Assembly: GCA_947652115.1 (NCBI GenBank)
Contig: OX393572.1
Location: 2,874,811 to 2,938,810, forward strand
Source of the DNA: Blastomussa wellsi
Lineage: Eukaryota > Cnidaria > Anthozoa > Scleractinia > Plerogyridae
Direction: 5' to 3'
DNA: 64,000 bases
Within the stretch, counting starts at the first letter, position 1, and the number at the start of each line of letters is the position of its first letter. The notes under the pieces are model-generated. The model did no database searches and had not been told where the DNA came from. It was given only the letters and a program-made list of their open reading frames with translations. Both the position numbers and the translations under genes were made by a program. This document shows positions 33,357 through 44,244 of this stretch, piece after piece.

Positions 33357-35439
33357 TAATTCTTCCTGCAAAACCCAACAGCAACACTAATCTGAATATT
33401 ATTTGTTTTAATCTGTATCGCAGTTTGCGAGAACAGACCGCTTAACTGTAAAGAGGTAATTCGACGCGCGCTAAAAATCGCATTTAGGAAGGAACAAATT
33501 TTACCTACCTCGACTGAAAACTTGAATGTTCTCGCCAAAACGAAGTGTGGCTTAGCCACGAAAGTATCAAACGAAAGCTGACTAGTCGATAAGTCTTCGA
33601 AACATATCGATTTGTTTCATTGTTTCAACGAAATACGGAATCGCTAAGTCGAAGTGTCCGGAAATAGGGCAACACACTGTTATTATAATTTCAACCCGTG
33701 AGGTATTTTTAAAAAATGACGTCAATTTCTCAAATTCTCAACCAAGCCATGGAACAAGGAGAATAAATGGCGGCCGTAAATTCTCGGAAATAAAAGTCCT
33801 AAAAAGACAACTCCTAATGTTTGTAACGGACTGAAATTTGGCAAGATACCTGAAAAAGTCGTAGTATTAACGAAAATTTAAAAAAATGGATATCGAAAAT
33901 TTCATGGTAGTAGCACTTTAAATTATAGAACAATGTACTGAAATTTTACTACCATGCATCAGCAATTTATTTTAGGCATATTATTTTTTAAAATACTTAC
34001 TTACGATGCCGAAAGAGTGATCAAAATACAGTTTCTCATTGTATTGTAATAGTTTGCAAACAAACAGGTGACGAGAATAAAGAAAATCAACAACAAGAAT
34101 CATATCAACAAAATGAATTCTTTATTTAATTGTGCAGGGGAGATAAGGAAACTTGACGCGTACATAACACAATTATTTAAAAATCGAAACTTGAGCTCCT
34201 TGAGCTCCTTGACATCTGTACAAAAATCTGTCAATAAAGAAAACAGTGTGTAGAGCTTGGGATTTTTATTATAAATTCTAGTTTCCGCGATCGTTTAAAA
34301 GTTATGGCTTTTAAATATGTGTTATGGGTGCTAAAACATAACTATGAATTTTGAAAGAGCTTTTTGACCGGGATCTTTAATTCGCTTAATTGCAGATTTT
34401 CCACACCAGGAAACTACTTTATTGTAATTAATATAACCAAAGGCTCTTTTATTTCTTCAGGATTTCGGACATCACGATCAAGACAGACGAAGGACAACTA
34501 AAAAACAAATAAAAGACAGTGGGAAAAGAGGACAATGAAGGCAAGGCAAGGCAAGGCAAGGCAAGGCAAGGCATTGGATTGGATATAATACTACATTAGG
34601 GAGCAAAAGTAAGACAAAAAATACGACTTAAGATATGGCCAAAATGGCTGCGAAGATTATTCCAAACTGGATTCAACAGAAACGACGAAGGTGCACTATG
34701 AAAGGGACTGGGTCCAACACCAGATAAATTGCAGTTTAGTTTTGTAAGGGAATGTTTCGTCAGTTTTGCTAGTGTCGCCTTACAAATTTCAATCTAATTT
34801 TTGTAGTTTTTGTACGAAAACTTGGTGGATTTTGTGATCGAGGCTACGTGACTCTTGAAAATCAGAGGTGTTGCGTTACACTGTTGATCGTTTACAATAT
34901 TTTAATAAGGCTTTGTGCGGGGATTCTTAAAAATACACGATATTCCAATTGGAAATCCAACCATTAATTTTGATGCTTGTTCAGACAAGAAATCGTACCA
35001 AACGTTGTTTTGCCTTTCTGATTTCAGCAATTTAGAAAATGCAACATTTCCTGGATTTAATAAATCCCAGGCAAAACTGTACTCAATATATTCTCGATGA
35101 TCGCAGTGCAACGCAACATCGTTGTTTCTCAAGAGTCACATACGTTTCTATGGCATGATACACCGAGTTTTCGTATTGTGAACTTCGCTGGTCTTTAATT
35201 TGATTTTCCCGGATAAGTAAATTTTATTATGCACCTTCGTGTTTAGAATGCTGCTTGTTTTTCTCGGATATTTTCCTTAATTATCTTTTTGTCAAAATGA
35301 TTTCTAAAACACTTTCTTTAAGCAAAGTTTCTTTTACTCGTTACCACGTTTTTGTAAAGTTTCGCGTTTTTGAGTAAGTGTCATTCAAAATAAACGTTTT
35401 GTAAATTTGCTATCACGGGGGTAACCCATGTCGATTTTT

Positions 35440-35597
35440 TAATTTTCCCGCCAAAAGACTTAGAAAAATACGGGCGCTCAAAATACGCATGCGCCAATTT
35501 TTTAAAAAATTATACTTCATAAACTCGGTTTGAATATTTTTAATTTTCCCGCCAAAAGACTTAGAAAAATACGGGCGCTCAAAATACGCATGCGCCG
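35440..35597. repeat. Two-copy tandem duplication (period about 102 bp)
   Basis: A 55-bp block beginning TAATTTTCCCGCCAAAAGAC and ending ACGCATGCGCC occurs at 35440-35494 and 35541-35596. Part of it reappears inverted at 35899-35918. Confidence 0.8.
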
Positions 35598-36767
35598 TTT
35601 TTTTTTTTAAGATTTTTAACAACAAAAACTCAAATATAAGTCTTAGTCTGTTATTGATATCCATTGACCGTTTATTATGTATAATATTTTAATTTCTATT
35701 CTTAATGATTAAAGCTTTTCATCTACAACAATAAAAGTAATACAACTCAACACAATTTGTAGTCTTGTTTCGTTTCCTTTATTGATATCCTTCAACTTTT
35801 AATTAAAGAACAATAAATCACAAGTAGTCTTTAATTAGTTTATTGAAATTCAATTTATTAATTACAAAGGTGTCAAGAAAAATGTCTCCTATATATACTA
35901 AGTCTTTTGGCGGGAAAATTTGGAAAAATTTGCACAGCGTTTCCCCTGACAACTTTTCTGACAAAAATTTAAACGAGGTTACCATTGAATTTTTCCCGCC
36001 AAAAAATAAAATCATACGTCATTTTGTACACAAACTTATGCAAAAAAGCGTACGATTTCTTCCTAGTAAAACAGTGGTGTATCCCATCATGATATCTTGT
36101 TAAATAGTTTGCTCTAAAACAACAAGCAGCTTGAAAGCTATTTACAAAAACGAGAAGACCGAATTAAAATTTGTACAACTGCAACGTTTTTTGCACAACA
36201 TTGAGATGGTGTAAACATTTCAAAATCAAAATATTAAAGAAAGTTTACATGTTCAGGTAACTTGGAACCCAACCTTATAAACTCTCTTAAATATAGCGAT
36301 TTTAAAATGTTCCCATCGCCACAATGTTCGAACAAGTGTGCTAAAACTTTGCATTTGTCGTCATTTTAATGTGTTCGTCTCAATTCTGTAACTAGATTTC
36401 TTGCTGCCCGTCGTTCAAGGCCTCACTATTTAAAGCGATATCATCATGCAATGCATTTCAAGAAGGTAGCAAAGGCAAACGATAAACTCGAACAATCTAT
36501 CTTGTGTTTCGTTATTTCCGTAACTTTTTTAGCCGAGTTAGAAATCAATTAAAATAACCCGAAAAAATGGAAGCCAATTGAAACTAACTGTTTATGGCTC
36601 GCCAATGTTACCTTCTAGAAATTAAATCGAGCAATTTCAAGACCATTCGTTTCCGTTTGCTACACAGAACAAGCAAGACGGAGCCGAAATATCAACGCAA
36701 AATCGAAAGAAACCTACGGCCCAATTCAGTGAAAACCATTTCATAAAAATAAAACGTTTTGGATAGT

Positions 36768-37535
36768 TTAAGGTGGCTCGATCGGATTTTTGAGTGACGA
36801 TACCTTTCAACTTTGAGCAGCTAGTGTACCACCATAGAGAATCCGAAAGAAAATCGATTGCTCCAGGTGCACTGGAGAAAGATCAAAGTTTCCGATATTA
36901 AATATTGGTCAATCTGCCTGAAGAATAATTTTAAGAAAAATTTATCTATCGCTTTTTAAATAGTGACCATTTTAATAAATATAGGGTCAATTTTGACGAA
37001 AACGCAAAATAACACTTCACTCCTGTTGATATTCAAGCCAGTGTTTTCAGAAATAGAATAGAACGATTTTGCTAAGATTTCCACCAAATGTAATTGGATG
37101 CTATTCAATTTATTTCAGACCAAAGTCATCTGACATGAGGCCTGGTGAACAAACGTTTTAATAGCATTCAGGAATTAATACGATTTTGTTGTATTTTAAC
37201 ACCTTAAAAATTCGCCATAAATTTTCTCGAAATCGCTCTTATAAAAATTCTTCAAATTTGGCAGACCTCAAGAAAAGTATGTCAGGTCAAAGATCCAGGA
37301 AGGGTTTTCCAAAATTATCTCTTGGTGACAAGATATTCGGTCCGTAAAGTGGGGCATTACGTCACTAAGTTGCTATGGTAAGTCCGATCACGCCAAAACG
37401 TATTTCATTTGAAACTTTGATCTTTCTCTAGTGCACTTGGGGCAATCGATTTTCTGTCAGATACTCTTCGGCGGTACACTAGCTGCGCAAAGTTGAAAGG
37501 TATCGTCACTCAAAAATCCGATCGAGCCACCTTAA
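36768..37535. mobile_element. TTAA-flanked element with terminal inverted repeats of about 120 bp
   Basis: Left end TTAAGGTGGCTCGATCGG, right end CCGATCGAGCCACCTTAA. Inverted similarity continues about 120 bp inward (ACGATACCTTTCAACTTTG, then the GATCAAAGTTT region). It is about 768 bp with no coding capacity. TTAA at both ends would fit a TTAA-targeting transposase. Confidence 0.85.
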
Positions 37536-39880
37536 ACCAAAACAAAAACGATTTTCTTCTTAAACATTTGCGTTTAATCCTGTGTAGCATTCAGAAAGTG
37601 GTATTGAAGAGAGTTCTGATACACTCCGTGAGGCTATAAATATTTATGTCTGGCTATCAAGGAAAACTTCAAAATTTGGTGCTATATATTTTATAAACTC
37701 CGCGAATAATTTTCAGTAAAAATGTTTGCCAAATTCGAACGATAACAATAATAATATGGAAAAAAGAAAAGAAAAATGTTAGTCAATTGTAGGTACATTT
37801 GTGAGAGTAATAGATCTTATAGTGTCTTTGCTCCGAAATGTTGCCAACGATAGAAATAATATTTTGGAAAATCAGTCACAATTGAAGCAACATCTTTCAA
37901 AACTAAAAGACGAGTCTACGTAAAAAAACATTTGTCAACTGGTAATGACAGGAATAATATTTTGGAAGTTCAATGACAATTGAACATCTTTCAAAAGCAA
38001 ACGAACCAAAAAAATAGCTCCGGTAAAAAAATTATGTCAGTTACGAACGATATCAATAATAATTTGGAAGCATCAGACAATTGGATCTAATTTTTTTAAA
38101 AAATAAATCGATCTTACTAGCCTTTGATTCAACCAGCCAAGACATAATTCATTATAGCCTCACTAAAATTAACAAGAGAATATATAGGTTTCTGAATGAT
38201 TTTCAATGCATATTACCCTCCAAAAAATGACCGAAAAACCGAACGTCGTCCGTATCGACATGCCCAAATGCAAGAAAAGAATACCGACCGATAACTTATC
38301 CAGTTTTTAGTAAATGAAGATCCTTTCAGAAACCCAATATTCATTTGAAAAGTTATATTAAAGTGGCTTTGCATGTTCACTGCACAGTTAAATGCCATAC
38401 CAATTTTATAATAATTTCCGCGAGGCTTCGATGTTCTAAAAATAAAGAACAAACGAGCTAAAAAAGAAAGCGTACAATGCATTGTGATCATGTCAATAGA
38501 TGTTCAGATTTGTCAAGGTGAAAAACTAATTTTTATCATTGTTTAAAATCTCAAAAACATCATTTTAAACTTTATTCATCTTCAACGTTTCCCATTATTT
38601 CTGAAAAAGATCGTTGCTGTAAGATCGTTGACCTCCATCACGCAATTCATATGATCATGATAAATTGGTGAGCGAAAAAGGACAATTTTTTTGGTTTGCA
38701 ATTGGACATTTTTAGTGTAAGTTTCCAAGTTGGATCACATCAATTCCATTCCGTACTGGTATTGTTTGGCTTTGCCCTATAATTAAACAGACAATTTAAA
38801 GCAGCAATTGAAACTCTGCCTCCGTCAAAGAATTTACGAAATCAAGCTTGAGAAATATTTTAAATCTTCATCGTTGTATTTTGGCACAACAATATTTGTT
38901 TTGATTGACATGATCACGATTCCAATAGTTCCAAAACAAATTGTTATCACGACTTGATTTCAACCTGCAGTGCCACCTTAAAATAACTACACAACGTATT
39001 GTTCGGTGAGTAAAAGTTTTCAAATCCTTACGGAGCCTTGAGCGCTTGTATTTCTAAAAAGCGGTTTCAATGACAAAAAAAAAAAACGAAATAAAAATTT
39101 GTCAAGAAAATAAAGCTTGCCAAATGCCGACAAATGAAATTTTGTTCGCGAAGTGTGTATTGAACGCTCAAGAATAAAATTCCAAACAATTTGAAAACTG
39201 TTACAGACAACATCAATAAAAGTTCTCAAAACCTTTCCGACAAATATGGCAGAATAAATTTACAAAATGTTTTCTTTTCTCCCGCTCGAATGCAATTATC
39301 TTAACCGTGAAAACTGTCAAACTCGTAGCAAAACTGTTTTCTGAAATTTTGAGCCTAAATATCCTACAGATCTGCCATTTCTTATCTGAAAGATTTCAAA
39401 TAAACAAAATTCTTAAATGATAATCTTATCTGTTCCGCCTCCAAGTTAAAACTGACATTTTCTTGCTCGAGTTCTTTCCATCTCCTTTCTTGCTGGCTTT
39501 GCTGTCTTCAGGCCTCTATTTCTGAAAATAAAGAATAGACATTCCGTAAGAAACAAACCAAGAATGTAAACTATTTACTAATTAATTAACTGTTCCCAAT
39601 GAATTTTTAAACATAGCTTAACATGAATGTGCGTCAACACGCACAAAGTTTGACGGTGACCGTTTCCATAAAAGAAAGTCAAGCGCCCGTTAAAAATACT
39701 CAAATGGTTAGCGTCTCGAATAGTTCCTGGCTTAGTTTTTGCCGTTGCTTAAGTAACGCCGGGCGTTAATTCAAGCTTCGACACGAAACGTACTCCGAGT
39801 CAGGAAGAGCGGCGTGTTCAAGGTAGTAAGTTTGGTAGAATATTACCCTCGTTCATAAGTAAAATGTCAAGAAATTCATA
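37536..39880. other. Intergenic stretch without recognised features
   Basis: AT-rich, with repeated GATA- and AATAATATTTTGGAA-like phrases at 37730-38070. No protein-like frame, RNA gene or clear element was found. Confidence 0.5.
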
Positions 39881-39883
39881 CTA

Positions 39884-40021
39884 ACCATGGGCTAAAAATG
39901 GTTTTGGCTGATTTCTTTTCCTCAAACGGCATCGGTACTTCGTCTTCAAGGTCGGCTCTTCGCGTTTTATCACGCCGGCGACTTTTCTCTGACTGACTGA
40001 CAAACAACACCGAGCTTGCGC
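39884..40021 (-). other. Isolated exon-like segment, unassigned
   Basis: On the minus strand an acceptor with a good pyrimidine tract (TTCCATATTTACAG) opens a frame reading SQSEKSRRRDKTRRADLEDE, then VPMPFEEKKSAKTIFSP, then a GTTAGT donor. Splicing to an acceptor at about 39522 (TTTATTTTCAG) would close the frame with a split TGA. No first exon was found, so it may be a piece of a small gene or chance. Confidence 0.25.
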
Positions 40022-40118
40022 TGTAAATATGGAAATTAGGAAAGGATCATTTAGCAACAAATACGTCATAGATTCTAGCGATCGACAACGCCTATTTTGA
40101 GGCCCCATTAGGGGGGTC

Positions 40119-40315
40119 TGACTATCCCTTATCCCATTGATTTTTGGCCTAAATATTCCGTATCCCGTTAATTGCGGTGGTTTGTATCTCCAACTTTTAT
40201 GTTCGATATCCCCGAATCCCTTGTTTAAATATCCCGTATCCGGTTAATTTTTCCCCCAAATATCCCGTATCCCTATAATTATTTACCCAAATATCCCGTA
40301 TCCCAGAAACCCCTA
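40119..40315. repeat. Degenerate repeat of ATATCCCGTATCCC
   Basis: At least five spaced copies of TATCCCGTATCC-like words, each followed by AATTATTTACCC-like spacers. It looks like the end of a mobile element or a decayed minisatellite. Confidence 0.6.
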
Positions 40316-40974
40316 GTAGGACTACTACTTTACATGCGTTCTTCAGCCAAATTTTGCTTTTTACTAAATAAAAATTAAAAGATTCTAACTTGGCTCCGAG
40401 AACAGAGAAACGAAACAAACCAAATCACATCGGAGCCAAATTTGTAGAATATTATTACTATAACGCCCATTATAGGATTTTCAGTATTGAGTATCGATCG
40501 TCGCGCTTAACATTTTTTGCAGTTCTTAAATAAACGTTTATCACTCTTGTTTATCTTAACGTACTGCCTTGGAGTTGGTGACGCTCATTAATTGTCGTTG
40601 TCAGGAAAAACCAAGTGGCAAAGGTTAGGAGTCAGCCGATTTCCCTCATTTTTTCAGCATTTGAAACCTGTATGGTAAGATTAAGTCGGGTGCTTGATTG
40701 ACCACCCCCTAAGTTTTGGCACATGAAGGGACTAAAATCCATTTGAACCGAGGCCAACTTCTTGGTACTGGAAACGAATCTTCCTTTTGAAGTTATTGCC
40801 CCTATTTTTTTCTCAATGTAAATTTAACTCCTTGCAAATCTTTTGGGTGCTTATAGACACATAATTTGAGATAAAATGAACTTTTAGCTATGTTTTCAAA
40901 TCCGGGCAGAGACCGATTTCGCCTTTCCGCACCGTGGTCTTTGCTTCCTTTTAATTCAAAGTAGTCTGCTGGGA

Positions 40975-41326
40975 TGTGGTGGGGTGTGGCAGTGTGGTGT
41001 GGTGTAGTGCAGTGCAGTGTGATGTAGTGAAGTGTAGTGTAGCGTAGTGTAGTCTAGTGTAGTGAAGTGAAATGTAGTGTAGTGTAGTGTAGAGTAATGT
41101 AGTGTAGTGTAGTGCATTGCATTGCAGTGCAGTGTGGTGCAGTGCGGCAGTGTAGTGTAGTGCAGTGTGGTGTAGTGTAGTGTAGTGCATTGCATTGCAG
41201 TGCAGTGTGGTGCAGTGCGGCAGTGTAGTGTAGTGCAGTGTGGTGCAGTGTAGTGTAGTGTAGTGTGGTGTAGTGTAGTGTAGTGTAGTGTAGTGTAGTG
41301 TAGTGTAGTGTAGTGTAGAGTAATGT
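40975..41326. repeat. (GTGTA)n pentanucleotide satellite, next to an assembly gap
   Basis: About 350 bp of TAGTG/TGTAGTG repeats with higher-order blocks: a stretch of about 80 bp containing GTGCATTGCATTGCAGTGCA occurs twice, at 41110 and 41186. The tract runs straight into the gap. Both strands give long meaningless frames. Confidence 0.95.
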
Positions 41327-41526
41327 NNNNNNNNNNNNNNNNNNNNNNNNNNNNNNNNNNNNNNNNNNNNNNNNNNNNNNNNNNNNNNNNNNNNNNNNNN
41401 NNNNNNNNNNNNNNNNNNNNNNNNNNNNNNNNNNNNNNNNNNNNNNNNNNNNNNNNNNNNNNNNNNNNNNNNNNNNNNNNNNNNNNNNNNNNNNNNNNNN
41501 NNNNNNNNNNNNNNNNNNNNNNNNNN
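41327..41526. other. Assembly gap, 200 N
   Basis: Exactly 200 undetermined bases. The round size suggests a placeholder, so the true length of the satellite is unknown. Confidence 0.99.
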
Positions 41527-41618
41527 TTTTGTGCGCGGATTTACGAACAAATCGACTTGCAACTTGCTGGAAACAAGGCGGGATTGTATCCAGGTTAATG
41601 GCGTCCCGTTTTTATACT

Positions 41619-41718
41619 AGACGCCTTTAACGTCTGAGACGTTAAAGCTGACCGTTATGAGCGTCGTTTGGACGCTCATACGAAAAGACGTTTAAGCCAT
41701 CAGACGTTAAAGGCGTCT
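41619..41718. repeat. Palindrome of AGACGCCTTTAACGTCTG type
   Basis: Outer arms AGACGCCTTTAACGTCTG and CAGACGTTAAAGGCGTCT are exact inverted copies. Inside is a second hairpin, GAGCGTC around GTTTG and GACGCTC. Confidence 0.85.
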
Positions 41719-41814
41719 GTCTTATTTACCGTATTTATACTACACGTTTAAGTCGTCTCGAGACAGCTTTAACGTTTCAGACGGCTTTATCGTCTCTAAC
41801 ATAAAAACGGCCAC

Positions 41815-41974
41815 TCGTCTAAGACGTATTATTCGTCTGAGACGAATTATTCGTCCGAGACGGATTATTCGTCTGAGACGTATAATTCGTCCGAGACGTA
41901 TAATTCGTCTGAGACGTGTAATTCGTCTGAGACGTATTATTCGTCTGAGTCGTATAAGTCGTCTGAGACGTATA
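41815..41974. repeat. 18-bp minisatellite, about nine copies
   Basis: Unit ATTCGTCTGAGACGTATA with few changes; each unit carries a near-palindrome CGTCTGAGACG. The same AGACG words build the palindrome just upstream, so both may come from one array. It lies right before the cupin pseudogene. Confidence 0.92.
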
Positions 41975-42059
41975 ATTTTTCAAATGTTTAGCATAAAATG
42001 CCCCTTTTGCAAAGCGTACGGAACTGACTGACCTGTACCTTTTCACGCACGTTACAGGT

Positions 42060-42480
42060 GTGACTATCATCAGTGCCGAGTCTCTTGTGCTGATCAAAGT
42101 CCCGGATGAAACTAACATAGGTGGAATGGTACTAGAAGAAGACTGGTGTCAGCTATCAGCGCAAAACCCGGCTTACCCGAGGGATGTCCCGTTGTACAAA
42201 TCCCCACAGTTTGATGTGGGGTCGGTTGAATCAGAGTTAGTGGTTGAATTTGACGCTTATATAGTCAGCGGATCAAACAAGCCGCCCTAGGGGAGTACAA
42301 CGTCAAAGTGAACGTGTGGTTTTGCCCGGCGAAAACCAACTGTGGCATTCACAACCACCACACTGATCCAGAAATGCTCGAGGTTCACACGCAGATTTAT
42401 GGCACGGGAGGGTGCAAAAATTTCACGAGAACGAGTTCACGAGCATCTATGACGATGTCACAATAGGGAGGATATCAGTG
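42060..42480 (+). pseudogene. Cupin-fold protein pseudogene, frameshifted
   Basis: Three overlapping reading frames in order give one protein-like trace. Frame one is 42060-42285 (SLVLIKVPDETNIGGMV, ending SGSNKPP then TAG); frame two is about 42283-42410 (EYNVKVNVWFCPAKTNCGIH); frame three is about 42412-42475 (QKFHENEFTSIYDD). The second part shows a cupin-1 pattern: two metal-binding histidines in HNHH, then Glu and the VHTQIYGTG turn. Two frameshifts, an internal stop, no upstream exon and no introns mark it as a dead processed or transposed fragment. It sits next to a minisatellite. The source gene is not recognised. Confidence 0.55.
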
Positions 42481-42605
42481 ACGTCACCCATTGTCACTAA
42501 TGTGCCAACCAGAAGACTATTGGCTAGTGAAACAAAGAGCTCTTTTGTTTAACTTGTTGGCTATTTAAATAACAATGACAATGTTTGTAAACAAATATCT
42601 TCTCT
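42465..42605 (+). repeat. Inverted repeat arm 1 (pair with 44390-44535)
   Basis: About 140 bp from GGAGGATATCAGTGACGTCA to TTTGTAAACAAATATCTT. It is the inverted partner of 44390-44535, sharing GTGAAACAAAGAGCTCTTTT in opposite orientation. Confidence 0.75.
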
Positions 42606-44244
42606 ATGAGTCCTGGATTCACCCATGATCCATTCGCTAGCGCCAAGGAAAATGGTGGCATCTTCTATGGCTGGCATCAGTGCTACTCTGATACCGATTG
42701 AAGCCGGATGGCAATTGAACACCACCCGGCTTAGGTCGGTGAACACTCAGAAACGTTCGAACGTGAACGGCACCACCCGGGTTAGTTCGGTGAACACTCG
42801 GGAACGTTTGAACATAAACGGCACTTTACAGTTGCTTAAAGGGGCATTGAACAGGGATTTTTGCCGTTTTTTGGGTCAATTCTGCCAAGATCACTCCTTT
42901 GTGCGTGTTGCTGTGCACAAAATGCTACACCGACTCAGGGAAATCAGACCATATTTTTTAGGCGATGTTTTTAATGCCTAGCATAAAACTGAAAAATTGA
43001 CAAAGTTTTTCAAACTACAATACATTTCCATCCTCTGTGACAGTATACAAAAATCAATAGTTTCAATATAGCACTATAGTCTTCAGCAACAAAATTAGAC
43101 CATTATTATTGGGTTTCCCTTGTTGCAAGGACAGTTAGTTTTTTTTAAAATACCCTTTAACAGTGCCACATTGCCCCTTTAAATAAATTAGCAGTTAAAA
43201 ATCCAATGGAAAATTGTTAACCAGACTAACCAGAAGAATGTGAATTAAAGTCACGATCACTAAATGTTTTTGAATTTTGTCAGGAGTTTATTTATCGTCA
43301 TATTGTGACTTTGACATTCCTGGCTTTGCAATTTGACAATTTTTTGTGTTGTCAGAGTAAAGCCAAGTGAAATGTAAATCACATGAAACAACATTGAGCA
43401 GGGGGAGAGGGGGATGAAACACTTTTTACGGACTTGTAAGTCAAGGCAGTAACAAATAGTGCACAGTATTTGTTTGTCTCAACTAGTTTCGTCCAAGATT
43501 GTAACCCCACCACTCTTCAGTTCTTTTTTACTATTTCCAGTTAAGAAACATTCCAAGACACATTGCAGAATAATTTTTGGTATACCTTATTGCAGGAAAG
43601 GTTTACAATTTGGTTGATATCTTTATATTATAACTTACAAAAATTTGACGAGGCAAAGAAGGAACAGCACAGGCCAAATATTTTTTACAATACTTGTAAC
43701 ATATTCGTGACGTTTAAATGTTGTGAAATAACGCCCTTCGAAAATTGAGGAATTAGGTTGTCGGTAAAATTTCATGTAACAAGGTCTGCTGTTCGTTTGG
43801 TCAGCATAAAGACCAGGGTTTCTGGCCACATACTTCCGGTCATTATTGTTCAAATCTGATTGTTTAAAATCAAAAATGAGCACTGCACATTTAAAAAAAC
43901 CGACTTAACTGCTGGTCAAGGGGAACGGGGGTTCTGGAAACGAGATTGCTGGAGAACGCGTTCTTGGGCGTGATCTAAAGAACATCTTCTGTTAAAAGTT
44001 GAAAATTATGCCAACAAATCACAAGGTTTACAACAACCGGCTGATAAACATGCAGCGTATTTACAACAGTAAATAAATTATATTATGCGTAAATATTTTG
44101 TACATTTTGATCCAAAACTGTTCCCTTGTAGTAACATTTCTGTTTGAGTGGCCATGTAAAATGCAAGCCTCCCAGCCACGTTATATTCTAATACATATAA
44201 TATATACACAGCAACAAAATTTTCTATCCACCCACCCCTCCCTC
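42606..44244. other. Region downstream of MIPOL1
   Basis: Holds two tandem copies of a 51-bp block containing GGTGAACACTC at 42721-42823 and otherwise AT-rich sequence. No gene was recognised. Part must be the MIPOL1 3' UTR, read leftwards from 44245. Confidence 0.5.

Larger units (their letters stand above)
31561..36765. other. Intergenic, gene-poor stretch
   Basis: No supported complete gene. It contains an unassigned minus-strand coding-like segment (32479-32294), a palindrome, a (GCAAG)n run at 34540-34572 and a 102-bp tandem duplication near 35440-35597. A phrase at 33187-33205 (GATTTGCCAAAACTGGCT) recurs at 18391, so old interspersed repeats are present. Confidence 0.55.

Noticed and set aside
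41323..41598. Open frames running through the N gap and the GTGTA satellite on both strands
   Set aside because: They consist of undetermined bases and pentanucleotide repeat read as HYTTL-type peptides; not protein-coding.
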